Shown: positions 26,791-35,988, numbered from the stretch's first letter. The stretch: DNA of 64,000 bases from JAWVFM01 sp963739355 (GCA_963739355.1 CAVUAD010000012.1:76841-140840); one strand, 5' to 3'. Numbers and translations are program-made. The notes: a model not told the origin generated them from the letters alone.

Positions 26791-29132
26791 TCCGGCCGCG
26801 GGACTCCGAGATCCGCCCCTTCGCCTCGCGCGGCCGGCGTGCGGTGGTCGGGATCCTGGTGACCATCGCGCTCGTCTCGGCGCTGACCGTCGTGCTCTCG
26901 ATCCGGGCCACCAAGGGCTCCCAGCATCGCGCCGTCGTCGTCGAGATCGCGGAGCGCCAGCGGACTCTCACGGAGCGCTACGTGCAGGCCCTGATCCTCA
27001 GGCAGACGGGGGCCCAGACGGATCCCGGCGTGACCGCCAGGCTGCTGCGCCAGAGCGCGAACGCGCTGATCTCGGGCGGCACGGCCCCGGGCGTGGAGGG
27101 AGACGACGACGAGACCGAGCTGCCGGCCACGACGGATCCCGAGGCTCTCGCGCAGCTGGAGCAGGAGCGCCGGTTGGTGAGCGACCTCACGCGAAGCGGG
27201 GCGGCCTATCTCGCGGGACGGCCAGTGTCCGCGGTGCCTCTCACGGCCAGGGAGAACCCTGAGCGCGGTGGATTCGCCCGCATCCGCGACCTCGCCGCGG
27301 TCACCTCGAACGTCTCGCTGAACGTCGCCCGCACGATCGCCCAGGAGGCCGACGCCAAGGTGAACGGCCTGATCACGACCCAGGTGATCCTCGGCTCGGT
27401 TGGCCTCCTCATCTCGGTCCTGCTCGCCCTCGCCCTGGTCGCCGCCACGCGCCGCCAGATCGTCCACTTCCGCAGCCTCGTCAGGGCCTCGACCGACCTC
27501 GTGATCGTCCTCGGGCGGGGTGGATGCCGCTACGTGTCGGGCTCCGTGACCGAGCTGCTCGGCAGGTCGGAGGAGGAGCTGCTCGGTCCTGGGTTCGACG
27601 AGATCGTCCATCCGGACGATCGCCAGGCCGTCGCCGAGATCGCCGAGGGCAGGGAGCTCCGCGGCGCGATCTTCCGCCTGCTAGACCGCCACGGCGAGTG
27701 GCGCCAGATCGAAGCGCACGTCACCGACCTTCGTGAGGACCGCCACATCCGTGGACTGGTGCTGAACGCCCGGGACATCAGCGAGCAGATCCGCCTGGAG
27801 GGCGAGCTGACGCGCCAGGCGTTCTACGACGGCATCACCGGCCTGCCGAACCGAGCCCTGTTCCGCGACCGCCTCGCCCAGGCGCTGGCGCGAGCCAGGC
27901 GCACGAGCGAGTCGCTGGCCGTTCTGCTCCTCGATCTCGACGGCTTCAAGCAGATCAACGACAGCCTTGGACATGACGCGGGCGACCGCCTCCTGCGCGC
28001 CGTCGCCGAGCGCTTCGGCGAGGTCAGCCGCCCCACCGACACGCTCGCCAGGCTCGGCGGCGACGAGTTCACGCTGCTGGTCGAGGGCGCGGGCGATCAC
28101 GAGGCGGCGGCCGTCGCCAAGCGCCTCCTCGACAGCCTGGCCCTGCCGTTCTCGGTCGGCGAACAGGAGCTGCAGGTCCGCGCCAGCATCGGGATGGTGC
28201 TTGCCGCCGCCGGAGCCAGCGGCGCCGAGGACATGATCCGCGACGCCGACCTCGCCATGTACGCGGCCAAGGAGGCCGGCCGCAACCGCTACGAGATCTA
28301 CCGCGCCGAGATGGCCGACGAGCTCGGCGAGCGCCTCGGCCTCGAGCAGGACCTGCGCCAGGCCCTCGCCCGCGGCGAGCTCAGCGTCCACTACCAGCCC
28401 GAGGTCAACCTCGAGAGCGAGTCGATCGTCGGCGTCGAGGCGCTGCTGCGCTGGAGCTCGCCGACGCGCGGCCCCGTCTCCCCCGGGCTGTTCATCCCGC
28501 TCGCCGAGCAGACGAGCCTCATCCTCGAGCTTGGAGCCTTCGTCCTGAACGAGGCCTGCAGCCAGGCCGCCGACTGGCGGGACAAGGGGCTGCTGCCCGA
28601 CAGCTTCGCGGTCTGGGTCAACGTCTCCGGCAAGCAGCTCACCCACGGCGGGGTCGAGCACGCGGTTCGCGAGGCGCTCGCCCACTCGGGCCTCAGCCCG
28701 GACCAGCTTGGCCTCGAGGTGACCGAAACCGCGATCGTCCAGGGCTCGCCCGACGGCCACGCGCGACGCGAGCTGGCGGCGCTTCACGAGCTTGGGGTGC
28801 GCATCGCCATCGACGACTTCGGCACCGGCTTCTCGGCGCTCGGGCAGCTGCGGAACTTCCCGATCGACATGCTGAAGATCGACCGCTCGTTCGTCCAGGG
28901 GGTCGAGACCGACGCGAAGGACGCGGCGATCGTCGCCAACGTCGTCGGGCTTGCGCACTCTCTCGGCGTCCCGGCGATCGCGGAGGGCATCGAGTCCGCG
29001 GGCCAGTGCGACTCGCTGCGGACGATCGGCTGCGACCTCGCTCAGGGCTTCCTATTCGCGCGCCCGGCGCCCCCCGACGAGGTGGCCGAGCTCCTGGACC
29101 GGGGCCGCCCCCGGGCGATGGCCTCCTCGTAA
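26787..29132 (+). CDS. Cyclic di-GMP signalling protein with PAS, GGDEF and EAL domains
   Basis: 781 aa. Two membrane helices (VVGILVTIALVSALTVVLSI and VILGSVGLLISVLLALALVA) enclose an external domain of about 170 residues whose start, AERQRTLTERYVQALIL, resembles PilJ/NarX-type sensors. A PAS domain (residues 235-340) is followed by GGDEF (424-428 intact) and EAL (Glu551 in VEALLRW, then DDFGTGFSAL, KIDRSFV and AEGIES). Both catalytic signatures are preserved, so synthesis and breakdown of c-di-GMP are both possible. It is coupled to the copper lipoprotein upstream, which may feed the external sensor; that link is inference. Confidence 0.92.
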   Translation: MIRPRDSEIRPFASRGRRAVVGILVTIALVSALTVVLSIRATKGSQHRAVVVEIAERQRTLTERYVQALILRQTGAQTDPGVTARLLRQSANALISGGTAPGVEGDDDETELPATTDPEALAQLEQERRLVSDLTRSGAAYLAGRPVSAVPLTARENPERGGFARIRDLAAVTSNVSLNVARTIAQEADAKVNGLITTQVILGSVGLLISVLLALALVAATRRQIVHFRSLVRASTDLVIVLGRGGCRYVSGSVTELLGRSEEELLGPGFDEIVHPDDRQAVAEIAEGRELRGAIFRLLDRHGEWRQIEAHVTDLREDRHIRGLVLNARDISEQIRLEGELTRQAFYDGITGLPNRALFRDRLAQALARARRTSESLAVLLLDLDGFKQINDSLGHDAGDRLLRAVAERFGEVSRPTDTLARLGGDEFTLLVEGAGDHEAAAVAKRLLDSLALPFSVGEQELQVRASIGMVLAAAGASGAEDMIRDADLAMYAAKEAGRNRYEIYRAEMADELGERLGLEQDLRQALARGELSVHYQPEVNLESESIVGVEALLRWSSPTRGPVSPGLFIPLAEQTSLILELGAFVLNEACSQAADWRDKGLLPDSFAVWVNVSGKQLTHGGVEHAVREALAHSGLSPDQLGLEVTETAIVQGSPDGHARRELAALHELGVRIAIDDFGTGFSALGQLRNFPIDMLKIDRSFVQGVETDAKDAAIVANVVGLAHSLGVPAIAEGIESAGQCDSLRTIGCDLAQGFLFARPAPPDEVAELLDRGRPRAMASS

Positions 29133-29138
29133 ACCCTC

Positions 29139-29173
29139 AACCCTCCTAAAGGGGTCAGACCCCCTTGAGGGAT
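29139..29173. repeat. GTCAGAC palindromic repeat, GGGG/CCCC subtype
   Basis: GGGGTCAGACCCC at 29151-29163 is flanked by CCTAAA and TTGAGGG. The 21 bases 29151-29171 are the exact reverse complement of 37423-37443, so this is the same element in the opposite orientation. It starts 6 bases after the GGDEF/EAL stop and could also act as a terminator. Confidence 0.8.
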
Positions 29174-29246
29174 TGTTGCCGCATGCGCGCGGCGACGAAC
29201 GGAAGCTCGCTCGCTTCGTTGCGAAGTCGTGTGCGAGGCTTCGGCG

Positions 29247-30821
29247 GTGAGCGCCGAGGGCCCAGACAACCCAGCCCGGGCCGACCTCGCCGAGGCGATG
29301 AGCCGGCGGGAGGCAACGCTGGACGCGGCCCGCCCGGAGGCCGTGGAGCGCCGTCACGGCCGCGGGGGGCGAACCGCGCGTGAGAACGTCGCCGACCTCG
29401 TCGACCCAGGGAGCTTCGTTGAGTACGGCGGGCTGGCGGTTGCGGCCCAGCGCGGCCGGCGCTCGCTGGAGGAGCTTCGGGAGCGGACCCCTGGCGACGG
29501 GCTCGTGGCCGGGACCGCCCGAGTCAACGGTGAGCTGTTCGGCGAGCGCAGCGCCTGCGCGGTGCTCGCCTACGACTACATGGTGCTCGCCGGGACGCAG
29601 GGCGCCCTCGGGCATCGCAAGAAGGACCGGCTCTTCGAGCTGATCGAGAGAATGCGGCTGCCCACGGTCTTCTTCGCCGAGGGCGGCGGCGGTCGCCCCA
29701 GCGACACCGACTATCCGGTCGTCTCGGCCCTCGACACCAGGGCATTCGCGCTGTGGGCCAAGCTCTCCGGGCTGGTGCCGCGGATCGCCGTCGTCGCGGG
29801 CCGCTGCTTCGCAGGCAACGCCGTGATCGCGGGCTGCTCGGACCTGATCGTGGCGACCGAGAACGTCTCGCTCGGCATGGGCGGACCGGCGATGATCCAG
29901 GGCGGCGGGCTCGGGAAGGTGGACGCGGATGCGGTGGGCCCCCTGGAAATGCAGACCCGCAACGGCGTCATCGATGTGGTGGCCGCCGACGAGGCCGAGG
30001 CGGTGGCGGTCACCAAGCGAATCCTCGGCTACTTCCAGGGCGCAATCGAGCCGGGCCCGGCTCCGGACCAGGCACCGCTGCGCGAGATCGTGCCGGAGCG
30101 CCGGCGCCGGGCGTTTGCGGTCGGCCCGGTGATCGAGACGCTGGCGGATCGGAATTCCGTGACCTTCCTGCGCTCGGCGTTCGCTCCCGAGATGGTCACC
30201 GCCATCGGGCGAATCGAGGGGCGTGCGGTCGGGTTCATCGCAAACGATTCGATGCACATGGCCGGAGCGATCACCAGCGACGGCGCAGGCAAGGCCGCCC
30301 GGCTCATGCAGCTGTGCGACGCGTACGGCCTCCCGCTCGTCTCGCTTGTCGACACGCCGGGGATGATGGTCGGGCCGGAGGCCGAGTCGACCGGGCTCGT
30401 TCGTCACACCTCTCGCCTGCTGCTCGCCGGCGCCTCGCTGCGGGTGCCGCTGGTGGCCGTGGTCATGCGCCGCGGGTTTGGGCTCGGCGCGCAGGCGATG
30501 GTGGCGGGGAGCCTTCACGAGCCGCTCCTCACCGTGGCGTGGCCGGCGGCCGAGCTCGGGCCGATGGGCCTGGAGGGCGCCGTGCGGCTGGGGCTGCGGC
30601 GCGAGCTCGAGGCCATCGAGGACGAGGCCGAGCGCAACGCCCGCGTCCGGGAGCTGACCGAGGCGGCCGAGGAGAACGCCAAGGCCCTGAACGCCGCCAC
30701 GCTGTTCGAGATCGACGACGTCATCGACCCTGCGGAGACGCGCGCGGTCATCGCGTCGACGCTCGCCGCCGCGGCGCCCGCCGTCGATATCTCCGCGCGG
30801 CGCTTCGTCGACGCCTGGTAG
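29247..30821 (+). CDS. Acyl-CoA carboxylase carboxyltransferase-like protein
   Basis: 524 aa from GTG 29247; another in-frame GTG lies at 29229. It is a tandem crotonase-fold carboxyltransferase. The first half has VAGTARVNGELFGERSA and ENVSLGMGGPAMIQGGGLGK; the second half has GFIANDSMHMAGAITSDGAG, LVDTPGMMVGP and RGFGLGAQAM. These glycine-rich loops bind acyl-CoA and carboxybiotin. No biotin carboxylase or biotin carrier gene is adjacent, so the partner subunits must be encoded elsewhere. The acyl-CoA specificity cannot be read from the sequence. Confidence 0.88.
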   Translation: MSAEGPDNPARADLAEAMSRREATLDAARPEAVERRHGRGGRTARENVADLVDPGSFVEYGGLAVAAQRGRRSLEELRERTPGDGLVAGTARVNGELFGERSACAVLAYDYMVLAGTQGALGHRKKDRLFELIERMRLPTVFFAEGGGGRPSDTDYPVVSALDTRAFALWAKLSGLVPRIAVVAGRCFAGNAVIAGCSDLIVATENVSLGMGGPAMIQGGGLGKVDADAVGPLEMQTRNGVIDVVAADEAEAVAVTKRILGYFQGAIEPGPAPDQAPLREIVPERRRRAFAVGPVIETLADRNSVTFLRSAFAPEMVTAIGRIEGRAVGFIANDSMHMAGAITSDGAGKAARLMQLCDAYGLPLVSLVDTPGMMVGPEAESTGLVRHTSRLLLAGASLRVPLVAVVMRRGFGLGAQAMVAGSLHEPLLTVAWPAAELGPMGLEGAVRLGLRRELEAIEDEAERNARVRELTEAAEENAKALNAATLFEIDDVIDPAETRAVIASTLAAAAPAVDISARRFVDAW

Positions 30822-30881
30822 CCGGCCCCGGGCGCTGGCTAGGCTTGGAGCAGGGCCGAGCAAGCGAGTCTGGAGGCAGCG

Positions 30882-31313
30882 ATGGCAACCGAGAGCAGCG
30901 CAACGACCGTCTGGGAGGGAAGCCTTACGAAGGGCCGGGGCACGACCACGCCGGCAAGCGGCGCGATTCCCGCCGTCGAGGTCACATGGGCCGCGCGAAC
31001 CGAAGGCACCGAGGGCACGACTAGTCCAGAGGAGCTGCTCGCCGCGGCGCACGCCAGCTGCTACTGCATGGCGCTCTCCCACGAGCTGACTGAGGGCGGC
31101 AACGAGCCTGGGCGGCTGGAGGCAACGGCGACTGTCGAGTTCGTCGCCGGCGAAGGCGTCAAGTCCTCTCGCATCGTGGTCGCCGGCCGCGTCCCGGGCA
31201 TCGACGCCGCCGCCTTCGAGGCCGCCGCCGCCGAGGCCGGCCGCAACTGTCCGATCTCCGCTGCCCTGGCGGGCAACGTCGAGATTGCGGTAGAGGCCGA
31301 CCTGTTGGAGTAG
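30882..31313 (+). CDS. OsmC/Ohr family peroxiredoxin
   Basis: 143 aa, the usual OsmC length, with GGAGG before the ATG and TAGGCT at 30840-30845 as a likely -10. The first redox cysteine is in SPEELLAAAHASCYCMAL and the second in GRNCPISAAL, the pair that reduces organic hydroperoxides. WEGSLTKGRGT at the N-terminus is typical of the OsmC subgroup. It is a cytosolic, thiol-dependent peroxidase, probably stress-induced. It appears monocistronic. Confidence 0.93.
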   Translation: MATESSATTVWEGSLTKGRGTTTPASGAIPAVEVTWAARTEGTEGTTSPEELLAAAHASCYCMALSHELTEGGNEPGRLEATATVEFVAGEGVKSSRIVVAGRVPGIDAAAFEAAAAEAGRNCPISAALAGNVEIAVEADLLE

Positions 31314-31375
31314 CCCGCGTTTGAACCAACACCCAGGCCGAGATGTACCACTACGATGACAGTGGGTACCTGGGA

Positions 31376-32293
31376 ATGAGCACGGAAGAGACAGCGCGGG
31401 ATTCTGAACGAACCAGTCCTGCGCCGGCCTCCGACGTCGCGCAACCGGGCGGCCCGCGTTTTCGGCGGTTCTCCAAAGACGTCGAGACCTTCAATGCTGT
31501 GAGCAACCGACTCGTTTACGAGACCGATGCCGAGATCCGGCACTACCGTGGTCATACGGATCTGAAGCCCGATGAGCGGGTCATGCTCGAGCGCCTCCGC
31601 GATCGATGGCACGAGATCGACGTTCTTGACGTCGGCGTCGGGGCAGGCCGCACGGCCTACACGTTCGGCGCCATCTGCCGCCGTTACGTCGGGATCGACT
31701 ACTCGACGGCGATGATCGAGCTCTGCCGCGCGTCGATCCAAGAGAGCGAGCGTCTTCAGCTCCTGGTCGCCGACGCGCGTGACCTCTCGCAGTTCGACTC
31801 CGGAAGCTTCGGATTCATCATGTTCACGAGCAACGGCCTGGACGCCGTCGACGCGGAAGAGCGACCCGTCGCGCTCGGCGAGCTGCGCCGGGTCCTCAGC
31901 GACGACGGGTGCCTGATGCTCTCCTCGCACTCCCTGAACGCCCTTCCGATCCGCGCTCCGCGCCGGCTTCCGTCGCTGCGCCAGCCGCCCAGCACGCTGC
32001 TGCGCGCCATGCGCGACTTCGCGAGAGACACGCGAGCAGCTATCAAGTACCGCCGCGCGAACCGTTGGCTCGACCTGGATGCAGCCCGAGAGCGCGGGTG
32101 GGGAATCGCGCGTGATCAGGGCCACGACTTCTCCCTCGCCCACTACTACGCGACCGCCGAGACCCAGATCCGCCAGTTCCGCGACGCCGACCTCGAGGTC
32201 ACGGACGTCCTCAACGCGGCGGGCAAGCCGGTGGATCCGGCCGACCCCGGCGAGGACCCGTCGCTCAGCTACATCTGCCGCCCGCTGGGCTGA
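31376..32293 (+). CDS. Class I SAM-dependent methyltransferase
   Basis: 305 aa from ATG 31376; ATG 31343 in the same frame is an alternative. An N-terminal region of about 75 residues precedes the Rossmann fold: motif I is DVLDVGVGAGRTAYTFG, followed by YVGIDYSTAMIELCR, VADARDLSQFDSGSFG and LRRVLSDDGCLMLSSHS. The C-terminal part contains LAHYYATAETQIRQFRDADL, typical of methyltransferases acting on small molecules or sugars. Codon use is less extreme near the 5' end, where ACC and AAC runs appear. The substrate is unknown. Confidence 0.85.
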   Translation: MSTEETARDSERTSPAPASDVAQPGGPRFRRFSKDVETFNAVSNRLVYETDAEIRHYRGHTDLKPDERVMLERLRDRWHEIDVLDVGVGAGRTAYTFGAICRRYVGIDYSTAMIELCRASIQESERLQLLVADARDLSQFDSGSFGFIMFTSNGLDAVDAEERPVALGELRRVLSDDGCLMLSSHSLNALPIRAPRRLPSLRQPPSTLLRAMRDFARDTRAAIKYRRANRWLDLDAARERGWGIARDQGHDFSLAHYYATAETQIRQFRDADLEVTDVLNAAGKPVDPADPGEDPSLSYICRPLG

Positions 32294-32310
32294 TTCGGCC
32301 GACCAGGCAT

Positions 32311-32316
32311 TAGGAT
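32311..32316 (+). promoter_or_regulatory. Probable -10 element for a leaderless P450 transcript
   Basis: TAGGAT is followed by a 9-nt spacer and the ATG at 32326, placing the likely transcription start at or next to the start codon. GGAG also occurs in the spacer, so leadered translation cannot be excluded. Confidence 0.45.
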
Positions 32317-32325
32317 CGCCGGAGC

Positions 32326-33564
32326 ATGGCGGCCACTGAAGACGATCTCAAGCACGTCCTCGTCTCCGAGCGCGACGTCTGGGCCGACGGCCCGCCTCAC
32401 AAGCTCTTCAACCGGCTCCGCTCCGAGTGCCCGATCCACTGGACGGACCGCATCACCGAGTTCCCGGAGGAGGACGGCTACTGGTCGGTGACCACGGCCG
32501 ATGACGTCTACGAGGTCAGCCGCGACTGGCAGACGTATTCATCCGAGCTGGGCGGGGTCACGGCGGCGCGGGCGGTCTTCCCGCTCGAGCTCGCGCGCGC
32601 GATGTTCATCGGCATGGACCCGCCCAAGCACGACCGCGTCAAGGCGCTCTTCCAGGCCGGCTTCACGCCTCGCCGGATCGCCGCCCACGAGGATGCGATT
32701 CGCGAGATCACGACGGGCGTCCTCGACCGCCTCGAGGGCCGCGAGGAGTGCAACCTCGTCGACGAGGTGGCCCAGCCGGTGGTCGCCCGGGTCATCGGCA
32801 GCTTCATGGGCATCCCGCCCGAGGACGACATCGTCTGGGCGCGTCTCATGAACTCCGCGCTCGGCGCGGGCGACCCGGACCTCAACCCCGGTGGCCCCCA
32901 GGCGGTGGTCGACAGAGACATCCCGGAGATCTTCGAGCGTTGCAACAAGCTGATCGACGCGCGCCGCGAGAACCCGACCGATGACCTCACGAGCGTCCTC
33001 GTCCACGCCGAGGTCGACGGCAACAAGCTCGAGCAGCACGAGATCGTCATGGGGTTCTTCCTGCTCGTCGCGGCGGGCAACGACTCGACGAAGGCCACCT
33101 ACTGCAGCGCGGTGCGCGCCCTGATCGAAAACCCCGACCAGCGCGACATCCTGCTCTCCGAGCCGACGCTGATCCCGAGCGCGGTCGAGGAGGCGCTCCG
33201 GATGTTCCCCGCCTTCGCCCACTTCCGCCGCACGGCGACGGCCGACACCGAGCTTCACGGCCAGAAGATCCGTGAGGGCGACAAGGTGGTCATGTGGTAT
33301 GTCTCGTCCAATCGCGACGAGACTCGCTATGAGGATCCCCACAGGTTCGACGTCCGCCGCAACCCCGAGCACCAGGCGTTCGGTGCGGGCGGGCGGCACT
33401 TCTGCCTCGGCACCGCCCTGGCGCGGCTCGAGCTGCGCATCCTGCTCGAGGAGACGCTCGCCCGCTATCCGGAGATGGAGCTTGCCGGCGAGCCGACCTT
33501 CGTCGAGTCGCCTTTCTTAAACCAGCTGAAGACGCTGCCCGTCAGGCTCGGTTCGAGGGCCTGA
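32326..33564 (+). CDS. Cytochrome P450
   Basis: 412 aa, soluble bacterial P450. The I-helix oxygen-activation motif is AAGNDSTKA near residue 246, the E-x-x-R motif is in VEEALRMFPAF, and the haem ligand is Cys360 in FGAGGRHFCLGTALAR. The sequence resembles the CYP124/125/142 group that hydroxylates terpenoid or sterol side chains. It needs a ferredoxin and a reductase, and neither is encoded nearby. It is convergent with the Ser/Thr kinase gene, six bases away. Confidence 0.93.
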   Translation: MAATEDDLKHVLVSERDVWADGPPHKLFNRLRSECPIHWTDRITEFPEEDGYWSVTTADDVYEVSRDWQTYSSELGGVTAARAVFPLELARAMFIGMDPPKHDRVKALFQAGFTPRRIAAHEDAIREITTGVLDRLEGREECNLVDEVAQPVVARVIGSFMGIPPEDDIVWARLMNSALGAGDPDLNPGGPQAVVDRDIPEIFERCNKLIDARRENPTDDLTSVLVHAEVDGNKLEQHEIVMGFFLLVAAGNDSTKATYCSAVRALIENPDQRDILLSEPTLIPSAVEEALRMFPAFAHFRRTATADTELHGQKIREGDKVVMWYVSSNRDETRYEDPHRFDVRRNPEHQAFGAGGRHFCLGTALARLELRILLEETLARYPEMELAGEPTFVESPFLNQLKTLPVRLGSRA

Positions 33565-33570
33565 GCGCGC

Positions 33571-35127
33571 TCAGTCGCCCTCGCCGCCGGGCGTGGCGCC
33601 GTGCTTGTCGTGGCCGACGGCGCGGCCGTGGGGCGGGCCGCCCGAGCCCGGAGGGGGTGGCGGCTGCCGGCCCGCCGCCGCGCGGGCCGCGTCGAGCTCG
33701 GCCTGGACCGTGGCCGTCTGGTTCGGGATCTGCAGGCGCTGCTCGAGGATGGGAATCGCCACCTCGGGCTGTCCGTCCAGGCGGAGGGCGTGGCCGAGGT
33801 TGAAGAGCGCGTACGCGTAGTCGAGGCTGGAGGGATCGCTCTTCAGCTCGTCGACGGCGCGTTGGAGGATCGGGATCGCGGCCGCGTAGTTGCCCCGGTT
33901 GATCAGGTCGAAGCCCTGGTTGTTGAGCGCGACGCCCGACTGGCCCGCATTTGAAGCCGGCGCCGCGGGCTCGGTTGGCGTCGTCGCGGAGGTCACGACC
34001 GTGGTCGTGGTCGTTGTCGCCGGAGGCTGGGGCGAGCTCGCGTGCTTCGCCGGCGGTGAGCTCTTGCCCTTCCGATTGCCACCGGCAGCGGCGTGGTGGC
34101 GGGCGGGCTCGGGCGGGCCGCCTCCACCGCCGCCCGTCGCTGCGAGGACGATCCCGGCGACGGCCAGCATGCAGACGGCGAGGGTCACGGCGGCGACCCG
34201 GCGCGACCACGGCAGGGCCGGGCGCGTGGCGCTCGGCCCGGGCGCGGCCGCGGGCGGCTCCGGTGAGGGCACCGGGATCACCTGTGTCGGCTCGGACACG
34301 GGGGCCAGGCCTCTGCCGATCTCCTCGACGAGCTCGCTCGCCGTCTGCTGGCGGAGGGCTGGATCGGGGTCCATGCCACGCTCGAGCGCCTGCTCAACCG
34401 CGGGCGGGATCTCGGGCCAGCTCGCTCGCAGGTCCGGGGGCCCGGCGAGAGTGCGGGCCAGGTGATCCGCGGGAGACGTCGCCGTCCGGGGCAGGGCGCC
34501 GGTGAGGGTGGCGAAGGCCAGGACAGCGAGCGAGTAGACGTCGCCGGCGGCCTCGCCCGCCGACTCGCCGGCAAGCCGCTCCGGCGGCACGTAGCTCAGG
34601 GTGCCGACGACCTCGTGCGTCTGCGTCACGCGGGTGACGCCCGCGCCGATCGCGGCTCCGAGATCGACGAGCTTGACCTGCCCGTCGTCGCCGATCAGGA
34701 CGTTCGCAGGCTTGACGTCACGATGGACGATGCCGTTGCGGTGCGCGTAATCCAGCGCGTCCGCCAACGCCTGGAGGACCGGCATCACCTCGGCGGCGTC
34801 CATGTCTCCCCGGCCGATCAGCTCGGAGAGCGGCCGGCCGTGGACGTTCTCCATGACGATGAAGACCCCGTCCTCGGCCGTGATCGCGTCGTAGACCATC
34901 ACCAGGTTCGGGTGCGCGAGGGCGGCGCCGATCTTCGCTTCGCGCCGCAGCCGTCTCGCGTCCTCCTCGGTGCCGTCGGTGTGGACGCGCTTGAGGGCGA
35001 CCTCGCGGTCGAGGACGACGTCCTCGGCAAGGAAGACGGCCGCCATGCCCCCCGAGCCGATCCGTCTGCCAATCCGGTACCGCTCGCCGAGCAGGAGGCC
35101 GCGATGGATGTCGGTCGTCACCGCCAT
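33571..35127 (-). CDS. Membrane Ser/Thr protein kinase with C-terminal TPR-like region
   Basis: 518 aa, start supported by GGAGACCCG before the ATG. The kinase domain (residues 16-275) has the glycine loop RIGSGGMAAVFLAE, the lysine in VALKRV, the catalytic loop IVHRDVKPANVL and DLG in place of DFG. A Pro/Ala-rich linker, one transmembrane helix (AAVTLAVCMLAVAGIVLA) and a Ser/Thr/Pro stretch follow. The external part carries TPR-like units (ALNNQGFDLINRGNYAAAIP, YALFNLGHALRLDGQPEVAI). It is of PknB type, but with TPR in place of PASTA repeats, so the external domain may bind a protein. Confidence 0.92.
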   Translation of the reverse strand: MAVTTDIHRGLLLGERYRIGRRIGSGGMAAVFLAEDVVLDREVALKRVHTDGTEEDARRLRREAKIGAALAHPNLVMVYDAITAEDGVFIVMENVHGRPLSELIGRGDMDAAEVMPVLQALADALDYAHRNGIVHRDVKPANVLIGDDGQVKLVDLGAAIGAGVTRVTQTHEVVGTLSYVPPERLAGESAGEAAGDVYSLAVLAFATLTGALPRTATSPADHLARTLAGPPDLRASWPEIPPAVEQALERGMDPDPALRQQTASELVEEIGRGLAPVSEPTQVIPVPSPEPPAAAPGPSATRPALPWSRRVAAVTLAVCMLAVAGIVLAATGGGGGGPPEPARHHAAAGGNRKGKSSPPAKHASSPQPPATTTTTTVVTSATTPTEPAAPASNAGQSGVALNNQGFDLINRGNYAAAIPILQRAVDELKSDPSSLDYAYALFNLGHALRLDGQPEVAIPILEQRLQIPNQTATVQAELDAARAAAGRQPPPPPGSGGPPHGRAVGHDKHGATPGGEGD

Positions 35128-35177
35128 CGGGTCTCCTACGCCCCTACCCAGGCGCCTGCACTACTAACTGGAAGTTG

Positions 35178-35207
35178 CCGCGGTCGTGTCGATCTACACG
35201 ACCGCGG
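35178..35207 (-). terminator. Strong perfect hairpin downstream of the 44-aa membrane peptide gene
   Basis: A 12-bp perfect stem CCGCGGTCGTGT/ACACGACCGCGG with a 6-nt loop lies about 30 bases beyond the stop of the small gene and 50 bases upstream of the kinase start. A second near-perfect palindrome, GGCGCAAATTGCGCC, sits at 35210-35224. There is no U-run, so this may be a terminator, an RNA stabiliser or a protein-binding site for kinase control. Confidence 0.5.
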
Positions 35208-35238
35208 CCGGCGCAAATTGCGCCTGTGCCTGTGGTAC

Positions 35239-35373
35239 TCAGACGGTGCTTCTGCTGCGGCCCGAGAAGTAGAGCCAGAGGGCGACCAGGGCGAGGACGA
35301 AGATGATCGGGTGGACGATCACCCCGCCAGCGATGGCAACGATGAACAAGACGATTGCGAGTAGCAAGAGCAT
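35239..35373 (-). CDS. Small membrane peptide, 44 aa
   Basis: ATG at 35371-35373 with AAAAGGAGA 5 nt upstream, one of the best ribosome sites in the window. The peptide is two hydrophobic stretches, LLLLAIVLFIVAIAGGVIV and IIFVLALVALWLYF, separated by HP and ending in a basic GRSRS tail. It resembles the widespread lmo0937-like small membrane proteins of unknown role. It is the only gene between the nitroreductase and the kinase on this strand. Confidence 0.75.
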   Translation of the reverse strand: MLLLLAIVLFIVAIAGGVIVHPIIFVLALVALWLYFSGRSRSTV

Positions 35374-35463
35374 CCGGTCTCCTTTTCCCAGCGGGCCCAT
35401 CCATCGAGCCCAGTTGGCCGACTGTTACCCGGCGGGGCGCCGGATAAATCCCGGGGCTGAGGG

Positions 35464-35955
35464 CTAGGCGGGGTCCAGGACGACGACCGGGATCTCGCGC
35501 CCGTCGGTCCGCCCCTGGTAGGTCTCGTAGCCCGCGTAGAGGTCGTTGACGCGGTCCCAGAGCTCGCCGCGCTCGGGCTCCGCCGCGACCCGCGCGGCGT
35601 AGGTGCCGGCGTGGCCGCCACGCCGCAGGAAGGTCACCTCGGGGTTGGCGCGGAGGTTGTGGTACCAGGCCGGGTGCCTGGTGCTGCCGGCATTCGACGC
35701 GACGAGGATGACCCGCTCGCCGTCGTCGACGTAGAGGAGGGGCGCCTCACGGTGCTGCCCGGACCTCGCGCCGGTCGTTCCGAGGAGGCCAACTGGCTGG
35801 CCGACGAACATGCCGAGGCGGCCGCGCGTCAGCTTCAGCAGGCGGCGGTCGACCGGGTTCGCGATGGTCACGGCGAACCAGCCGCCGAAGCGCGTCTGGG
35901 CGAACGCCTCGCTCCGGCGCTCCCACCAGGTCAACTCGCGACGCGGTCCGCTCAC
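35464..35955 (-). CDS. Deazaflavin-dependent nitroreductase family protein (Ddn-like)
   Basis: 163 aa, GTG start. The split-barrel F420-binding family is recognised by LGTTGARSGQHREAPLLYVD, VILVASNAGSTRHPAWYHNL and ANPEVTF. Members use reduced F420 or act on quinones and nitroaromatics, at the cytosolic face of the membrane. F420-dependent enzymes support an actinobacterial origin. It is divergent from the short gene at 35989, with 33 bases between the two starts. Confidence 0.9.
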   Translation of the reverse strand: MSGPRRELTWWERRSEAFAQTRFGGWFAVTIANPVDRRLLKLTRGRLGMFVGQPVGLLGTTGARSGQHREAPLLYVDDGERVILVASNAGSTRHPAWYHNLRANPEVTFLRRGGHAGTYAARVAAEPERGELWDRVNDLYAGYETYQGRTDGREIPVVVLDPA

Positions 35956-35988
35956 GCGTCGAGCCTATCCAGCCGATAGGTGTGTCGC

